From the NCBI GenBank assembly GCA_005878095.1, contig VBNH01000045.1, positions 1-45,888 of the forward strand: 45,888 bases of DNA. The letters run 5' to 3'. The notes beneath the pieces were generated by a model. That model worked only from the letters and a program-made list of their open reading frames with translations. It had not been told where the DNA came from and ran no database searches. The stretch comes from Gammaproteobacteria bacterium (lineage in GTDB: Bacteria; Pseudomonadota; Gammaproteobacteria; Steroidobacterales; Steroidobacteraceae). Shown here in pieces: positions 1-8,638 of this stretch; within the stretch, counting starts at the first letter, position 1, and every line of letters starts with the position of its first letter. Position numbers and translations under genes: made by a program.

Positions 1-284
1 GCCTCCTTGCACATCAGCTCGATCGCGTCCTGGTCGCCGAGCCAATCCGAGCCCTTGACGGTGTCGTACATGTGCCAGCGCCAGTCGTCCTCACCCATAT
101 TGCCCAGCGCCGCGCTGATTCCGCCCTGTGCAGCCACGGTGTGGCTGCGCGTCGGAAAGAGCTTGCTGATGCAGGCGGTCGACAGACCGCTTTCGGCAAG
201 TCCCAGCGTCGCGCGCAGGCCCGCGCCGCCCGCCCCGACGACGATCACGTCGTAGCTGTGATCGATGAGCTCGTAGGCGCTCAT
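1..284 (-). CDS. sdhA: Succinate dehydrogenase flavoprotein subunit, N-terminal part (cut by window edge)
   Basis: First 94 codons of the catalytic flavoprotein of succinate dehydrogenase (complex II), which oxidises succinate to fumarate in the TCA cycle on the cytoplasmic face of the inner membrane. The visible part holds the FAD dinucleotide-binding motif [11 protein letters not shown] (about residues 15-25) and the [10 protein letters not shown] segment whose His carries the covalent FAD in this family. The ATG at 284-282 overlaps the sdhD stop codon as ATGA, so it is probably translationally coupled. The rest of the gene, and presumably sdhB, lie beyond the left edge. The family call is very secure. 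Confidence 0.97.
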   Translation of the reverse strand, partial: MSAYELIDHSYDVIVVGAGGAGLRATLGLAESGLSTACISKLFPTRSHTVAAQGGISAALGNMGEDDWRWHMYDTVKGSDWLGDQDAIELMCKE

Positions 285-667
285 GGCGCCGCCCCGAAGG
301 CCACCTTGAGGACGGCAAACACGCCGGCCGCCGCGATCAGCGTATGCGCGAACAGCACGCTGACGAGCGTCACGGTCCGCGCCGCCGCGCCGTGAACATA
401 GTCCTCCACCACCACGCGCACACCCAGCTGCGAGTGCCAGGCGGCAACCAGTACAAAGAGAATGAGCAGCAGCGCCGTCCAGCTGCCACTCATCCAGGCG
501 ACCACGGTCGCATGATCGAACGACCCCAGCGACAGGAGCGATGCCACGAACCATATCGACAGCGGCACCAGCGCCACCGCGGTGAGGCGCTGCAGCCACC
601 AGTGCTGCACGCCCTGCTTCGCCGAGCCCACGCCCAGCACCTTGCCCAAGGGGCTGCGCAGGCTCAC
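281..667 (-). CDS. sdhD: Succinate dehydrogenase membrane anchor subunit SdhD
   Basis: A 128-residue hydrophobic anchor of complex II, which with SdhC holds haem b and the quinone site in the inner membrane. Three membrane segments are visible (about residues 29-48, 63-82 and 98-120). The [15 protein letters not shown] stretch (about 78-92) matches the SdhD signature of a haem-ligand His region followed by Asp-Tyr. I chose the GTG at 667-665, which overlaps the sdhC stop as GTGA and gives the usual short N-terminus. The longer upstream reading would run through sdhC in another frame and is rejected. Its own stop overlaps the sdhA start. Confidence 0.93.
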   Translation of the reverse strand: MSLRSPLGKVLGVGSAKQGVQHWWLQRLTAVALVPLSIWFVASLLSLGSFDHATVVAWMSGSWTALLLILFVLVAAWHSQLGVRVVVEDYVHGAAARTVTLVSVLFAHTLIAAAGVFAVLKVAFGAAP

Positions 668-1056
668 GGGGCGCGCGCTCCGGCGAGCCAGGCGCAGTAC
701 CCGATGAGCAGCGTGAGAGCGATGCTGAGGGCGACCACCAGCCACGCGCTGCGCTGCGCCTGGGCGCGCTCCAGTCCCCGTCCGGTGTCCCAGACGAGGT
801 GACGGATGCCGGCGATCAGGTGATAGCAGAACGCCATGATGAGAGCCGCATACACCAGCTTCACGAGCGGCCCCGACAGCAGCCGCGCCGCGCGCGCCTG
901 AGCGTGCGCCCCGCCGGCCACCGCCATGAGCCAGTACACCAGCAGCAGCAGCCCCACCGACAGTGCGACCGCGGTGAAGCGGTTCAGGATGGAAGTCGTC
1001 AGGGTGTACTTGAACTTGTACACCGACAGGTGAGGCGATAGCGGCCGCGGCGGCAT
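664..1056 (-). CDS. sdhC: Succinate dehydrogenase cytochrome b556 subunit SdhC
   Basis: A 130-residue anchor subunit of complex II. It opens with the family signature [16 protein letters not shown] and has three membrane helices. The segment [13 protein letters not shown] (78-90) aligns with the E. coli SdhC haem region, so His79 is the likely haem b ligand and Asp90 matches E. coli Asp95. It is the first gene of an sdhC-sdhD-sdhA run, the standard gammaproteobacterial order. No clear Shine-Dalgarno sequence precedes the ATG; the bases just upstream are T-rich. The gene diverges from ygfZ across a 277-bp gap. Confidence 0.95.
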   Translation of the reverse strand: MPPRPLSPHLSVYKFKYTLTTSILNRFTAVALSVGLLLLVYWLMAVAGGAHAQARAARLLSGPLVKLVYAALIMAFCYHLIAGIRHLVWDTGRGLERAQAQRSAWLVVALSIALTLLIGYCAWLAGARAP

Positions 1057-1333
1057 AGACTAAAAATCGATGCAGCGGCCGTTCTTTTCCCAGTCCCCGA
1101 AGCGCGTGGGCTCAGGCCCGGGGGGACCGGCGAGCTCGCGCGGCCGTGGGGCGCGGGGGTCGCCGGCCGCGCTTGCGCTCGGCGCTGCGGGGCTGGGCGC
1201 CGGAGGGTCAGCGGGCGGGTCGGAAAAATCTGCGCCTGGGTTCTTGCGATGCGGCGTCGGCATACCCATTGAGTCTGCCAGAATTCGCAGCCGGCAGCCA
1301 TGTAAAAGCTAAGGAAAAACAACGGTCAACTCC
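1057..1333. promoter_or_regulatory. Divergent sdhC / ygfZ intergenic region with possible sdh promoter
   Basis: This 277-bp gap between divergent sdhC (-) and ygfZ (+) has no credible gene. Reading toward sdhC, TTGACC (1329-1324) and TTTACA (1306-1301) are spaced by 17 bp, a plausible sigma-70 promoter. Initiation near 1294 would give sdhC a GC-rich leader of roughly 240 nt. E. coli sdh mRNA also has a leader of about 220 nt that small RNAs act on, but no sequence similarity is claimed. The -10 match is only 3 of 6. No good promoter or ribosome-binding site was seen for ygfZ. Confidence 0.4.
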
Positions 1334-2281
1334 ATGTCCAGCGAATGCAATTCGGTCTCGCTCGATGAGCTCGGCGTGCTGCGCGTGCGCGGCGCGCACG
1401 TGGTGTCGTTTCTGCAGGGACAGGTGTCGAACGATGTCGCGCTGCTGGGACCGGGGCGGTCGCTCCTTGCCGGCTATCACAACCCGCAGGGCCGCGTGAT
1501 CGCACTGCTGCGGCTGGTACAGGCCGCGGCGGACGACGTGCTGGCAATCCTGCCGCGTGAGCTGGCCGCGCCGACGGCGAGCCGGCTCGCGAAATTCATT
1601 CTGCGCGCGAAGGTGAGCGTGGCGGATGAATCGGCGGGCTGGCGGGTCACGGGTGTGGTAGCGCCCGAGTCGCCGGCCGAGCGCGCGCCGCCATTCACGG
1701 GCGCGTTGCCGCAGGCCCTGAACGCCACCGCGCGCAGCGGCGACTCGATCGCGGTGCGCATCGGCGCCCAACCGGCGCGCTGGCTGCTCGTCTCGGGCGC
1801 CGGCGCCTCGGCGAATGCGCCCGTCGCCGTCGCAGGCTGCGCACCGATGCCGCTCGAGCGCTGGGGAGCGCTGGCGGTGGCGGCCGGGGAGCCGCAGGTC
1901 TGCGCGGCCACGTCCGAGGAGTTCGTGGCACAGATGCTCAATCTCGACCTGCTGGGCGCGATCGCCTTCGACAAGGGCTGCTACACCGGCCAGGAGGTGA
2001 TCGCACGCGCTCACTACCGCGGGCGCGTGAAGCGCCGCCTGCAGCGCTTCGTGACCAATGCCCCGCTGCAGCTGCAACCCGGCGATGCCGGCGCGCTGAG
2101 CGACGGCCGGGCATTCAAGGTCGTGAGCGCCGTGGCGCTTGCGGACCGGCGTTGCGAGTTTCTCGCCGTGGCACCGTTCGCCGGCGAGGACTGCGCCGCG
2201 GGCAGGCCGCAGCCCGGGGCCGAGCGCGCGCGGGTGATCGACGCGCAGCAGCTCCCGCTACCCTACTCCCTGCCCCCCTGA
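1334..2281 (+). CDS. ygfZ: YgfZ/GcvT folate-binding protein (Fe-S cluster maintenance)
   Basis: A 315-residue member of the YgfZ family, a folate-dependent GcvT-like protein that supports the function or repair of some Fe-S enzymes and tRNA thiomodification in E. coli. The diagnostic motif KGCYTGQE is at residues 214-221, with the Cys (216) needed for function in the family. The N-terminal half has the expected GcvT-like pattern FLQGQVSNDV (residues 29-38). Divergence from sdh, an Fe-S enzyme, is a sensible context. It ends 34 bp before the convergent lysS stop. The start is the first in-frame ATG but lacks a strong ribosome-binding site. Confidence 0.92.
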   Translation: MSSECNSVSLDELGVLRVRGAHVVSFLQGQVSNDVALLGPGRSLLAGYHNPQGRVIALLRLVQAAADDVLAILPRELAAPTASRLAKFILRAKVSVADESAGWRVTGVVAPESPAERAPPFTGALPQALNATARSGDSIAVRIGAQPARWLLVSGAGASANAPVAVAGCAPMPLERWGALAVAAGEPQVCAATSEEFVAQMLNLDLLGAIAFDKGCYTGQEVIARAHYRGRVKRRLQRFVTNAPLQLQPGDAGALSDGRAFKVVSAVALADRRCEFLAVAPFAGEDCAAGRPQPGAERARVIDAQQLPLPYSLPP

Positions 2282-2315
2282 AGGCTGTTGTAGCGCGGGC
2301 GACCGTGCCGTGGGG

Positions 2316-3854
<1,539 letters not shown>

Positions 3855-3858
3855 GGCT

Positions 3859-4954
3859 TCATACGCCCGCCTTGAGCGAGGCTTCCATGAACTGATCGAG
3901 ATCGCCATCGAGCACCGCGCTGGTGTTGCCCACCTCCACTCCGGTACGCAGGTCCTTGATGCGCGACTGGTCGAGGACATACGAGCGGATCTGGTTGCCC
4001 CAGCTCACATCCGACTTGGAATCCTCGAGCACCCGGGCGGCGGCATTGCGCTTGTTGACCTCCAGCTCGTAGAGCTTCGCCTTGAGCATCTTCATGGCGG
4101 TGGAGCGGTTCTTGTGCTGGCTGCGCTCGTTCTGGCAGGCGGCAACGATGCCGCTGGGCAGATGGGTGATGCGCACCGCCGACTCGGTCTTGTTGACGTG
4201 CTGTCCACCCGCTCCGGAGGAGCGGTAGACGTCCACCTTCAGGTCCGCGGGATTGATCTCGATCTGGATGTCGTCATCGACCTCGGGCGAGACGAACACG
4301 GATGCGAACGAGGTGTGGCGGCGGTTGCCGGAATCGAATGGCGACTTGCGCACCAGGCGATGCACGCCGGTCTCGGTGCGCAGCCAACCGTAGGCGTACT
4401 CGCCCTGCACTTCCACGGTGGCGCTCTTGATGCCGGCCACTTCGCCCGGACTCGAATCGATCACCTCGCAGGCGAAGCCGCGCGCCGCCCCCCAGCGCAG
4501 GTACATGCGCAGCAGCATCTGCGCCCAGTCCTGCGCCTCGGTGCCACCGGCACCCGCCTGGATGTCGAGAAACGCGCTGTGCGAGTCCATTTCGCCGCGG
4601 AACATGCGTTTCAGCTCCAGGTGCCGCACTTCGGCCTCGAGGCGCTGCGCGTCGCGCTCGATGTCGCGCGCGGCGCGCTCATCGCCCTCGGCCTCGGCCA
4701 GTTCCAGCAGCTCGGTGGCGTCGCCGACACCCTTGGTGGCGTGGTCGATCTCGCCGACGTCGCTCGTCAGCCGGGCGCGTTCGCGCCCGAGCTCCTGTGC
4801 CCGCGCCGGGTTCGACCAGACGGCGGGATCTTCCAGCTCGCGCGCAACTTCCTCGAGCCGCTCGCGCTTGCGGTCGTACTCAAAGAAACCCCCGTAACGA
4901 GGTAATACGTTCACCCAGATCCTTGAGTTGGCGCTTGAGTTGATTGACTTCCAT
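3859..4954 (-). CDS. prfB: Peptide chain release factor 2, made by programmed +1 frameshift
   Basis: Release factor 2 reads UGA and UAA and releases the finished peptide. Frame 0 starts at ATG 4954 and meets an in-frame TGA at 4882-4880 after 24 codons. A +1 slip on CTT-TGA continues in the long frame and gives 364 residues (E. coli has 365). The downstream frame carries the stop-recognition tripeptide SPF (in RKSPFDSG) and the catalytic GGQ (in [12 protein letters not shown]). AGGA lies a few bases before the ATG. A naive single-frame call would miss the true N-terminus or add upstream non-coding sequence. The gene lies between recJ and lysS on the same strand. Confidence 0.97.
4880..4895 (-). 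promoter_or_regulatory. RF2 programmed +1 frameshift site
   Basis: Read on the minus strand the site is CGGGGGTTTCTTTGAG: an internal Shine-Dalgarno-like G-run (CGGGGG), a 3-nt spacer, the slippery CTT codon (4885-4883) and an in-frame TGA (4882-4880). This is the known RF2 autoregulation element: low RF2 slows termination at the UGA and favours the +1 shift that makes more RF2. The classical form is AGGGGGTATCTTTGAC, so here one base before the G-run and the TAT codon differ (TTT), while the functional elements are kept. Confidence 0.95.
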
Positions 4955-4966
4955 AGAGGTCCTGGA

Positions 4967-4998
4967 GCGGCGCGCGTGCACCGCGGCGCGCGTGCACC
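4967..4998. repeat. 16-bp perfect tandem duplication between recJ and prfB
   Basis: GCGGCGCGCGTGCACC occurs twice back to back (4967-4982 and 4983-4998) in the 77-bp gap between the recJ stop and the prfB start, with a shorter related stretch near 5020. The unit is rich in self-complementary GCGCGC and GTGCAC, so the transcript could fold. No T-run follows, so it does not look like an intrinsic terminator. It could equally be a simple slippage duplication. Confidence 0.85.
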
Positions 4999-5031
4999 AA
5001 AGTGCGGCATGCTAACACCGCGGCGCGCAAC

Positions 5032-6762
5032 TTAGCGAGCGGCGGGCAGCACGTGCTCGATGAGCAGCTGCAGGCGCCGCTCGCCCTGGTACTCGTTCAC
5101 TTCCAGTCGGTACACGAGCTGCGCCACGCCCGCGGGCGGCACGAACTGCGCACCCTCCTCGAGGTGGTTGAAGGCGATCGCATCGAAGGCGCGACCGCTC
5201 GCCGGCACCTCCACCCACATCTTCACGTGCCGCTCGGCAATGACGCGCGCGCTACGGATGCTGAACAGGCCGTCGAAACACGGCTCGGGGAAAGCCTGAC
5301 CCCACGGGCCGCCGGCCCGCAGGGCCTGGGCGGTATCGAGCGCGATCTCCGCCGGCGCGAGCTCGCCGTCGGTTTCGATCGTGTCGGCGGCGGGAGCGCC
5401 GGCCGTCCAGCGGGCCACCTCCTCGTCGAACGCGCGTGCGAAGGGATCGAGCTTGGCACGCTCGAGCGACAGTCCCGCGGCCATGGCATGACCGCCGAAG
5501 CGCTCGATGAGATCCGGGTGACGCGTCGCGATCGAGTCGAGCACGTCGCGGATGTGGATGCCCGCGACCGAGCGCGCCGAGCCGCGCAGACTGGCGCGAT
5601 CTGCGATCGCGAAGGCGATCACCGGGCGGCGCAGGCGATCCTTCACCCGGCTCGCGACCAACCCGACCACGCCCTGGTGCCAGCTCTCGTCGAACAGGCA
5701 CACGCCGCTGCGGTGCAGCGCCCCGGGGCCGGGATCGGCGAGGCAGCGCACCGCGCCGAGTGCCACCTGCTGCATGCGCGCTTCGATCGAGCGGCGCTCC
5801 CGGTTGAGCTCATCGAGACGCGCCGCGAGAGGCTCGGCGGTGGCGAGATCATCGGCGAGCAGGCACTGGATGCCGATGGTCATGTCGTCGATACGGCCGG
5901 CGGCGTTCAGGCGCGGCGCTACACCGAAGGCGAGATCGCTTGCTGTGAGGTCGTGCGCCGGGCGGCCGGCGATGGCGAGCAGCGCACGGATGCCGGCCAC
6001 GCAGCGGCCGGCGCGAATGCGCTTCAGTCCCTGCGCGACCAGCACGCGGTTGTTGGCATCCAGCGGCACCACGTCGGCGATCGTGCCGAGCGCCACCAGG
6101 TCGAGCAGCTGCGCCGCCCCGGGAGTGGCGGGGAGCCCCGCCTCCTCGAGCCGGCGTGCGAGCGCCGCCATGACGTAGAACGCGACCCCGACTCCGGCGA
6201 GTGCGCGGCTGCCGAAGCGGCTGCCCCCGAGGTTGGGGTTGACGATCACGTTGGCGTCGGGCAGCAGCGCGCCCGGCAGATGATGATCGGTTATCAGCAC
6301 GTCGATCCCGCGCGCGCGCGCGGCGGCGACACCGGCGTTGCTCGAGATGCCGTTGTCGACCGTGACGATGAGCGTCGGGGCGCGCGCCGCCGCCAGCGAC
6401 ACGATTCCGGGGGTGAGCCCATAACCGAACTGAAATCGGTTGGGCACCAGGAAGTCCACCGCCGCGAACCCGAAGCTCCGCAGGGCGCGCACCATCAGCG
6501 CGCTGCTGGTCGCGCCGTCGGCATCGAAATCCCCGATGATCAGCACGCGCCCGGGCGTGCGGTGCTGCAGCAGCAGGTCCACCGCCGCCGGGATGCCTTC
6601 GAGCGTGCCCACCGGCAGCAGCCGCGCGAGCGAGGTGTCCAGATCCGCCGCCGAGCGTACGCCACGCGCCGCGTACACGCGCTCGAGCACCGGATGCAGA
6701 TCCCCCCCGCCGATCGGCGCGCCAGACGCGCCAGGCGCGCGGCGCACGACCCGCAGCCTCAC
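5032..6762 (-). CDS. recJ: Single-stranded-DNA-specific 5'-3' exonuclease RecJ
   Basis: A 576-residue DHH-family nuclease that degrades single-stranded DNA 5' to 3' in recombination and mismatch or base-excision repair. Visible phosphoesterase motifs are IIGDFDADGATS (75-86), TVDNGIS (134-140) and ITDHHLPG (157-164), followed by a DHHA1-type segment with RFGGHAMAAGLSL and an OB-fold-like C-terminus. Length matches the family (about 575). The GTG at 6762-6760 overlaps the upstream gene's stop as GTGA; the long open frame further upstream overlaps that gene and is rejected. It is transcribed with the rpfE-like gene and probably prfB-lysS. Confidence 0.96.
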   Translation of the reverse strand: MRLRVVRRAPGASGAPIGGGDLHPVLERVYAARGVRSAADLDTSLARLLPVGTLEGIPAAVDLLLQHRTPGRVLIIGDFDADGATSSALMVRALRSFGFAAVDFLVPNRFQFGYGLTPGIVSLAAARAPTLIVTVDNGISSNAGVAAARARGIDVLITDHHLPGALLPDANVIVNPNLGGSRFGSRALAGVGVAFYVMAALARRLEEAGLPATPGAAQLLDLVALGTIADVVPLDANNRVLVAQGLKRIRAGRCVAGIRALLAIAGRPAHDLTASDLAFGVAPRLNAAGRIDDMTIGIQCLLADDLATAEPLAARLDELNRERRSIEARMQQVALGAVRCLADPGPGALHRSGVCLFDESWHQGVVGLVASRVKDRLRRPVIAFAIADRASLRGSARSVAGIHIRDVLDSIATRHPDLIERFGGHAMAAGLSLERAKLDPFARAFDEEVARWTAGAPAADTIETDGELAPAEIALDTAQALRAGGPWGQAFPEPCFDGLFSIRSARVIAERHVKMWVEVPASGRAFDAIAFNHLEEGAQFVPPAGVAQLVYRLEVNEYQGERRLQLLIEHVLPAAR

Positions 6763-7784
6763 GCGAAGCTCCGCAGGCCCGCGCGCGGCCGCCGCCAGAG
6801 CCTCAGATGGCTGCGGCGGCGCAGCGTGATACGCGTGTCGTTGGCGATCAGCGTCACACTCGCCACCTCGCCGCGGCGCAGCGCCGTGAGCGCCGGCGAC
6901 ACGAAGCGCGCATCGAGGCGCGCCACGCACCCGGTGAGCGTGTCGTGCCCGCCAGGCTGCAACTCCCGTCCCACCTCCAGGATCAGCACCACCCCGCGGG
7001 CGTGCTCGTCGGCGAGCACATCCTCCAGCCGCCCCGGAAGAGCGCGGCACAGGTCCTCCTGCAGACGCCACAGACCCCTCACATACGGGTCCGCGCCGAA
7101 GGCGCGCAGGGCACGCGCCGCGCGGCGCTCGGGCTGCACCGCCCGCCCCTCGGCACCCCACGGCCACAGTGCCGTGACCGGCGGCTCGCCGCGGTGCCGG
7201 CGCGCCTCGTTCAGCGCCTGGCCGTGCAGCCACATCTCGATCTCGGCCAGCAGGCGCCGCAGTGGCGCCGCGGCGGCTCCCCGAGGCAGGGCCGCGGCGA
7301 GGTCCCGGCCCGCGCAGCGTGCAGGCTCGGTGGTGGCGACGGTGGCCATGCCGGCGGTCCTGAGGAGAAAATCGCCGGACGAGAGCGGCGTGAGGGTGAA
7401 GCCGGACACGCCGAAGGTGTCCTGAAAGGCGGCGGCGAGCGTGGCGAGCTCGGCCTGCGGCAGACGCAGGACGCCGCGATGATCCAGAACCAGGGGCGCA
7501 GCGCCCGCGCTGAGGTGCAGCGGGGTGGCGATCCACAGCGTGCCGCTCGCGCCCACGGCCGGACCCGCCGGCGCCACCTCGGCGGCGGCGATGCACGCCG
7601 GGGCGGCGCCGGCCAGATCCGCGCGCCCGAGCGCGTGCGCGAGCCACTCGCGCCAACCGTGCTCGAGCGCCGCGCGCTCCCCGAAACGGCCCGCGCTTTC
7701 GATGCCCGGAGCGGCGGCCCCTGCTACGGCGGCGCCCCCGAGCGGCAGGTACAGGTCGGCGATCACAATGACGATCTCGCGCAC
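6759..7784 (-). CDS. RpfE-like / phosphoglycerate-mutase-related uncharacterised protein
   Basis: A 341-residue protein starting MREIVIVIADLYLP, a start typical of the conserved family found next to recJ in beta- and gammaproteobacteria and named RpfE in Xanthomonas, where the gene sits near the DSF quorum-sensing (rpf) cluster. Annotations sometimes link it to bisphosphoglycerate-independent phosphoglycerate mutase or the alkaline-phosphatase superfamily. I see one early Asp (Asp9) but no full metal-binding set, so no enzymatic role is claimed. Ala/Arg-rich, with no signal peptide or membrane segment. It is coupled to recJ by a GTGA overlap and diverges from the DUF498 gene with only 20 bp between starts. 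The function is unknown; the family call comes from memory and context. Confidence 0.7.
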   Translation of the reverse strand: MREIVIVIADLYLPLGGAAVAGAAAPGIESAGRFGERAALEHGWREWLAHALGRADLAGAAPACIAAAEVAPAGPAVGASGTLWIATPLHLSAGAAPLVLDHRGVLRLPQAELATLAAAFQDTFGVSGFTLTPLSSGDFLLRTAGMATVATTEPARCAGRDLAAALPRGAAAAPLRRLLAEIEMWLHGQALNEARRHRGEPPVTALWPWGAEGRAVQPERRAARALRAFGADPYVRGLWRLQEDLCRALPGRLEDVLADEHARGVVLILEVGRELQPGGHDTLTGCVARLDARFVSPALTALRRGEVASVTLIANDTRITLRRRSHLRLWRRPRAGLRSFA

Positions 7785-7804
7785 CGGCGCTATCGTACCG
7801 GCAA

Positions 7805-8176
7805 ATGAAGTTCACGCTCGAACCGGGTACGCGCGCCAACCTGATCCGAGGCTACTCGGCTGCCGAGATCCGCATCGGCGAACACCGCGTGCAACGCAGC
7901 TGCATCGTCACGGCGGACCGCCTGATCACCGATTGGGAACCCGAGAGTTTCGCCGACCTGGCGCCCGCTCACCTCGAGGCGATTCTCGCGCTCACACCGG
8001 AGGTGGTGCTGCTCGGCACCGGGGCGACGCAGCGCTTTGCGCCGCCGGCGGTGCGCGCCGAGCTGGCGCAGCGCGGCGTCGGGCTCGAGGCCATGCAGCT
8101 GGGTGCGGCCTGCCGCACATTCAACGTTCTGGTTCAGGAGGAGCGGCGGGTCGCCGCGGCGCTGTTTCTGCGCTAG
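7805..8176 (+). CDS. Mth938-like (DUF498) domain protein
   Basis: A 123-residue single-domain protein of the Mth938/DUF498 family, the bacterial relatives of the mitochondrial complex I assembly factor NDUFAF3. A Xanthomonas member (XCC1710) has a solved structure, as I recall. Supporting signs are the small domain size, the early Gly-Tyr segment NLIRGYSAAEIRI, the central W-x-P element (DWEPESF) and the VVLLGTGATQRFAPP strand-loop. No catalytic residues are known. Its ATG lies 21 bp from that of the divergent rpfE-like gene. Its TAG stop is inside an 18-bp perfect palindrome. The biological role in bacteria is unsettled. Confidence 0.85.
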   Translation: MKFTLEPGTRANLIRGYSAAEIRIGEHRVQRSCIVTADRLITDWEPESFADLAPAHLEAILALTPEVVLLGTGATQRFAPPAVRAELAQRGVGLEAMQLGAACRTFNVLVQEERRVAAALFLR

Positions 8177-8191
8177 CGCCCCGGGGCGCTA
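8174..8191. repeat. 18-bp perfect palindrome over the DUF498 stop codon
   Basis: TAGCGCCCCGGGGCGCTA is perfectly self-complementary and begins with the TAG stop codon. It could form a GC-rich hairpin in RNA from either direction and might slow or protect the 3' end, but no T-run follows, so I do not call it an intrinsic terminator. Confidence 0.7.
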
Positions 8192-8192
8192 A

Positions 8193-8343
8193 GGATGATC
8201 GGCAGAAGACACAGGGGGAGGCTCAACCAACCAAACAATCATTCGAAGCTGACAGACTCGAACAATTGCACTGTTTTTCTTCTTTCGGACCGTTGTTGCT
8301 CTTGTCGCGACTCCCTCCGCCCTGTGTCTTCTGTCGATTACCC
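8193..8343. repeat. Long imperfect inverted repeat, MITE-like or RNA stem
   Basis: Arms at 8193-8216 and 8320-8343 match in 21 of 24 positions when one is reverse-complemented, including the perfect 14-mer CAGAAGACACAGGG / CCCTGTGTCTTCTG (8203-8216 and 8320-8333). GGAGG follows on the inner side of both arms with a 1-nt offset. The 103-bp interior is relatively AT-rich and non-coding. The shape fits a small non-autonomous mobile repeat or a structured RNA, but no target-site duplication or second copy is visible in the window. Confidence 0.7.
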
Positions 8344-8367
8344 TCCGCCTTTTGGCTGTCGTCGTTA
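8313..8367. repeat. Two adjacent imperfect direct repeats of about 27 bp
   Basis: CCCTCCGCC occurs at 8313-8321 and 8341-8349, and CTGTCG recurs downstream of each copy (8331-8336 and 8356-8361), each unit ending in TTA. The first unit overlaps the right arm of the inverted repeat, so part of that arm seems to have been duplicated and diverged. Confidence 0.55.
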
Positions 8368-8530
8368 GGAGACAGGCAGCGCATGTTAAACATGTCGCGG
8401 AAGCCCGTGCAAGCTCTCTGAGGAATAAAGATTTTTCCTGCCGCCGGTGGGGGCTTTTCCCCGATCTGCAGGCCCTGCTGGGGCCTTGTTCTGTAGGGCT
8501 TTTCTCCTGCGCCGGTTGATCCGGGTCACA

Positions 8531-8602
8531 AGGTCAGGTGATTTTTTAATATTTATAATCAAAATGTTATCACGTATATATCATGTGAATACTACTCAAG
8601 AT
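8531..8602. promoter_or_regulatory. AT-rich island with a consensus -10 hexamer
   Basis: Within about 65 AT-rich bases there is a perfect TATAAT (8554-8559, + strand). AGGTCA at 8531-8536 lies 17 bp upstream and matches the -35 consensus at 3 of 6 positions. Transcription would run rightward, antisense to the end of pcm. Because the patch is so AT-rich, -10-like hexamers on both strands are expected by chance. Confidence 0.25.
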
Positions 8603-8638
8603 GGGCATGCCTGCCTAAATGAGGATGCGGCGCCGCGC

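Larger units (their letters stand above)
8177..8638. other. 462-bp gene-free convergent gap
   Basis: This is the longest stretch without a gene in the window, lying between the 3' ends of the DUF498 gene (+) and pcm (-), so neither neighbour needs a promoter here. It holds a long imperfect inverted repeat, two adjacent direct repeats, a 13-bp palindrome (CATGTTAAACATG, 8382-8394), a small GGCCC/GGGCC hairpin near 8470-8485 and an AT-rich patch at about 8537-8602. Base composition is visibly less GC-rich than the neighbours. The only plus-strand reading frame of note (8447-8659) has no ribosome-binding site or recognisable protein and runs into pcm. In many gammaproteobacteria nlpD and rpoS follow pcm; neither is here. 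Confidence 0.75.

Noticed and set aside
3855-3980. N-terminal extension of lysS into prfB
   Set aside because: It is the prfB coding sequence in another frame. The GTG at 3854 gives a normal-length enzyme.
4955-5010. Reading prfB as a single frame starting at 5010
   Set aside because: The residues before the GGFFEYD segment are not RF2-like. The frame-0 ATG at 4954 plus the frameshift site explains the gene fully.
5002-7425. A plus-strand open frame of about 800 codons opposite recJ and the rpfE-like gene
   Set aside because: Low-complexity shadow of two well-supported minus-strand genes. Third-position GC keeps stops away in this composition.
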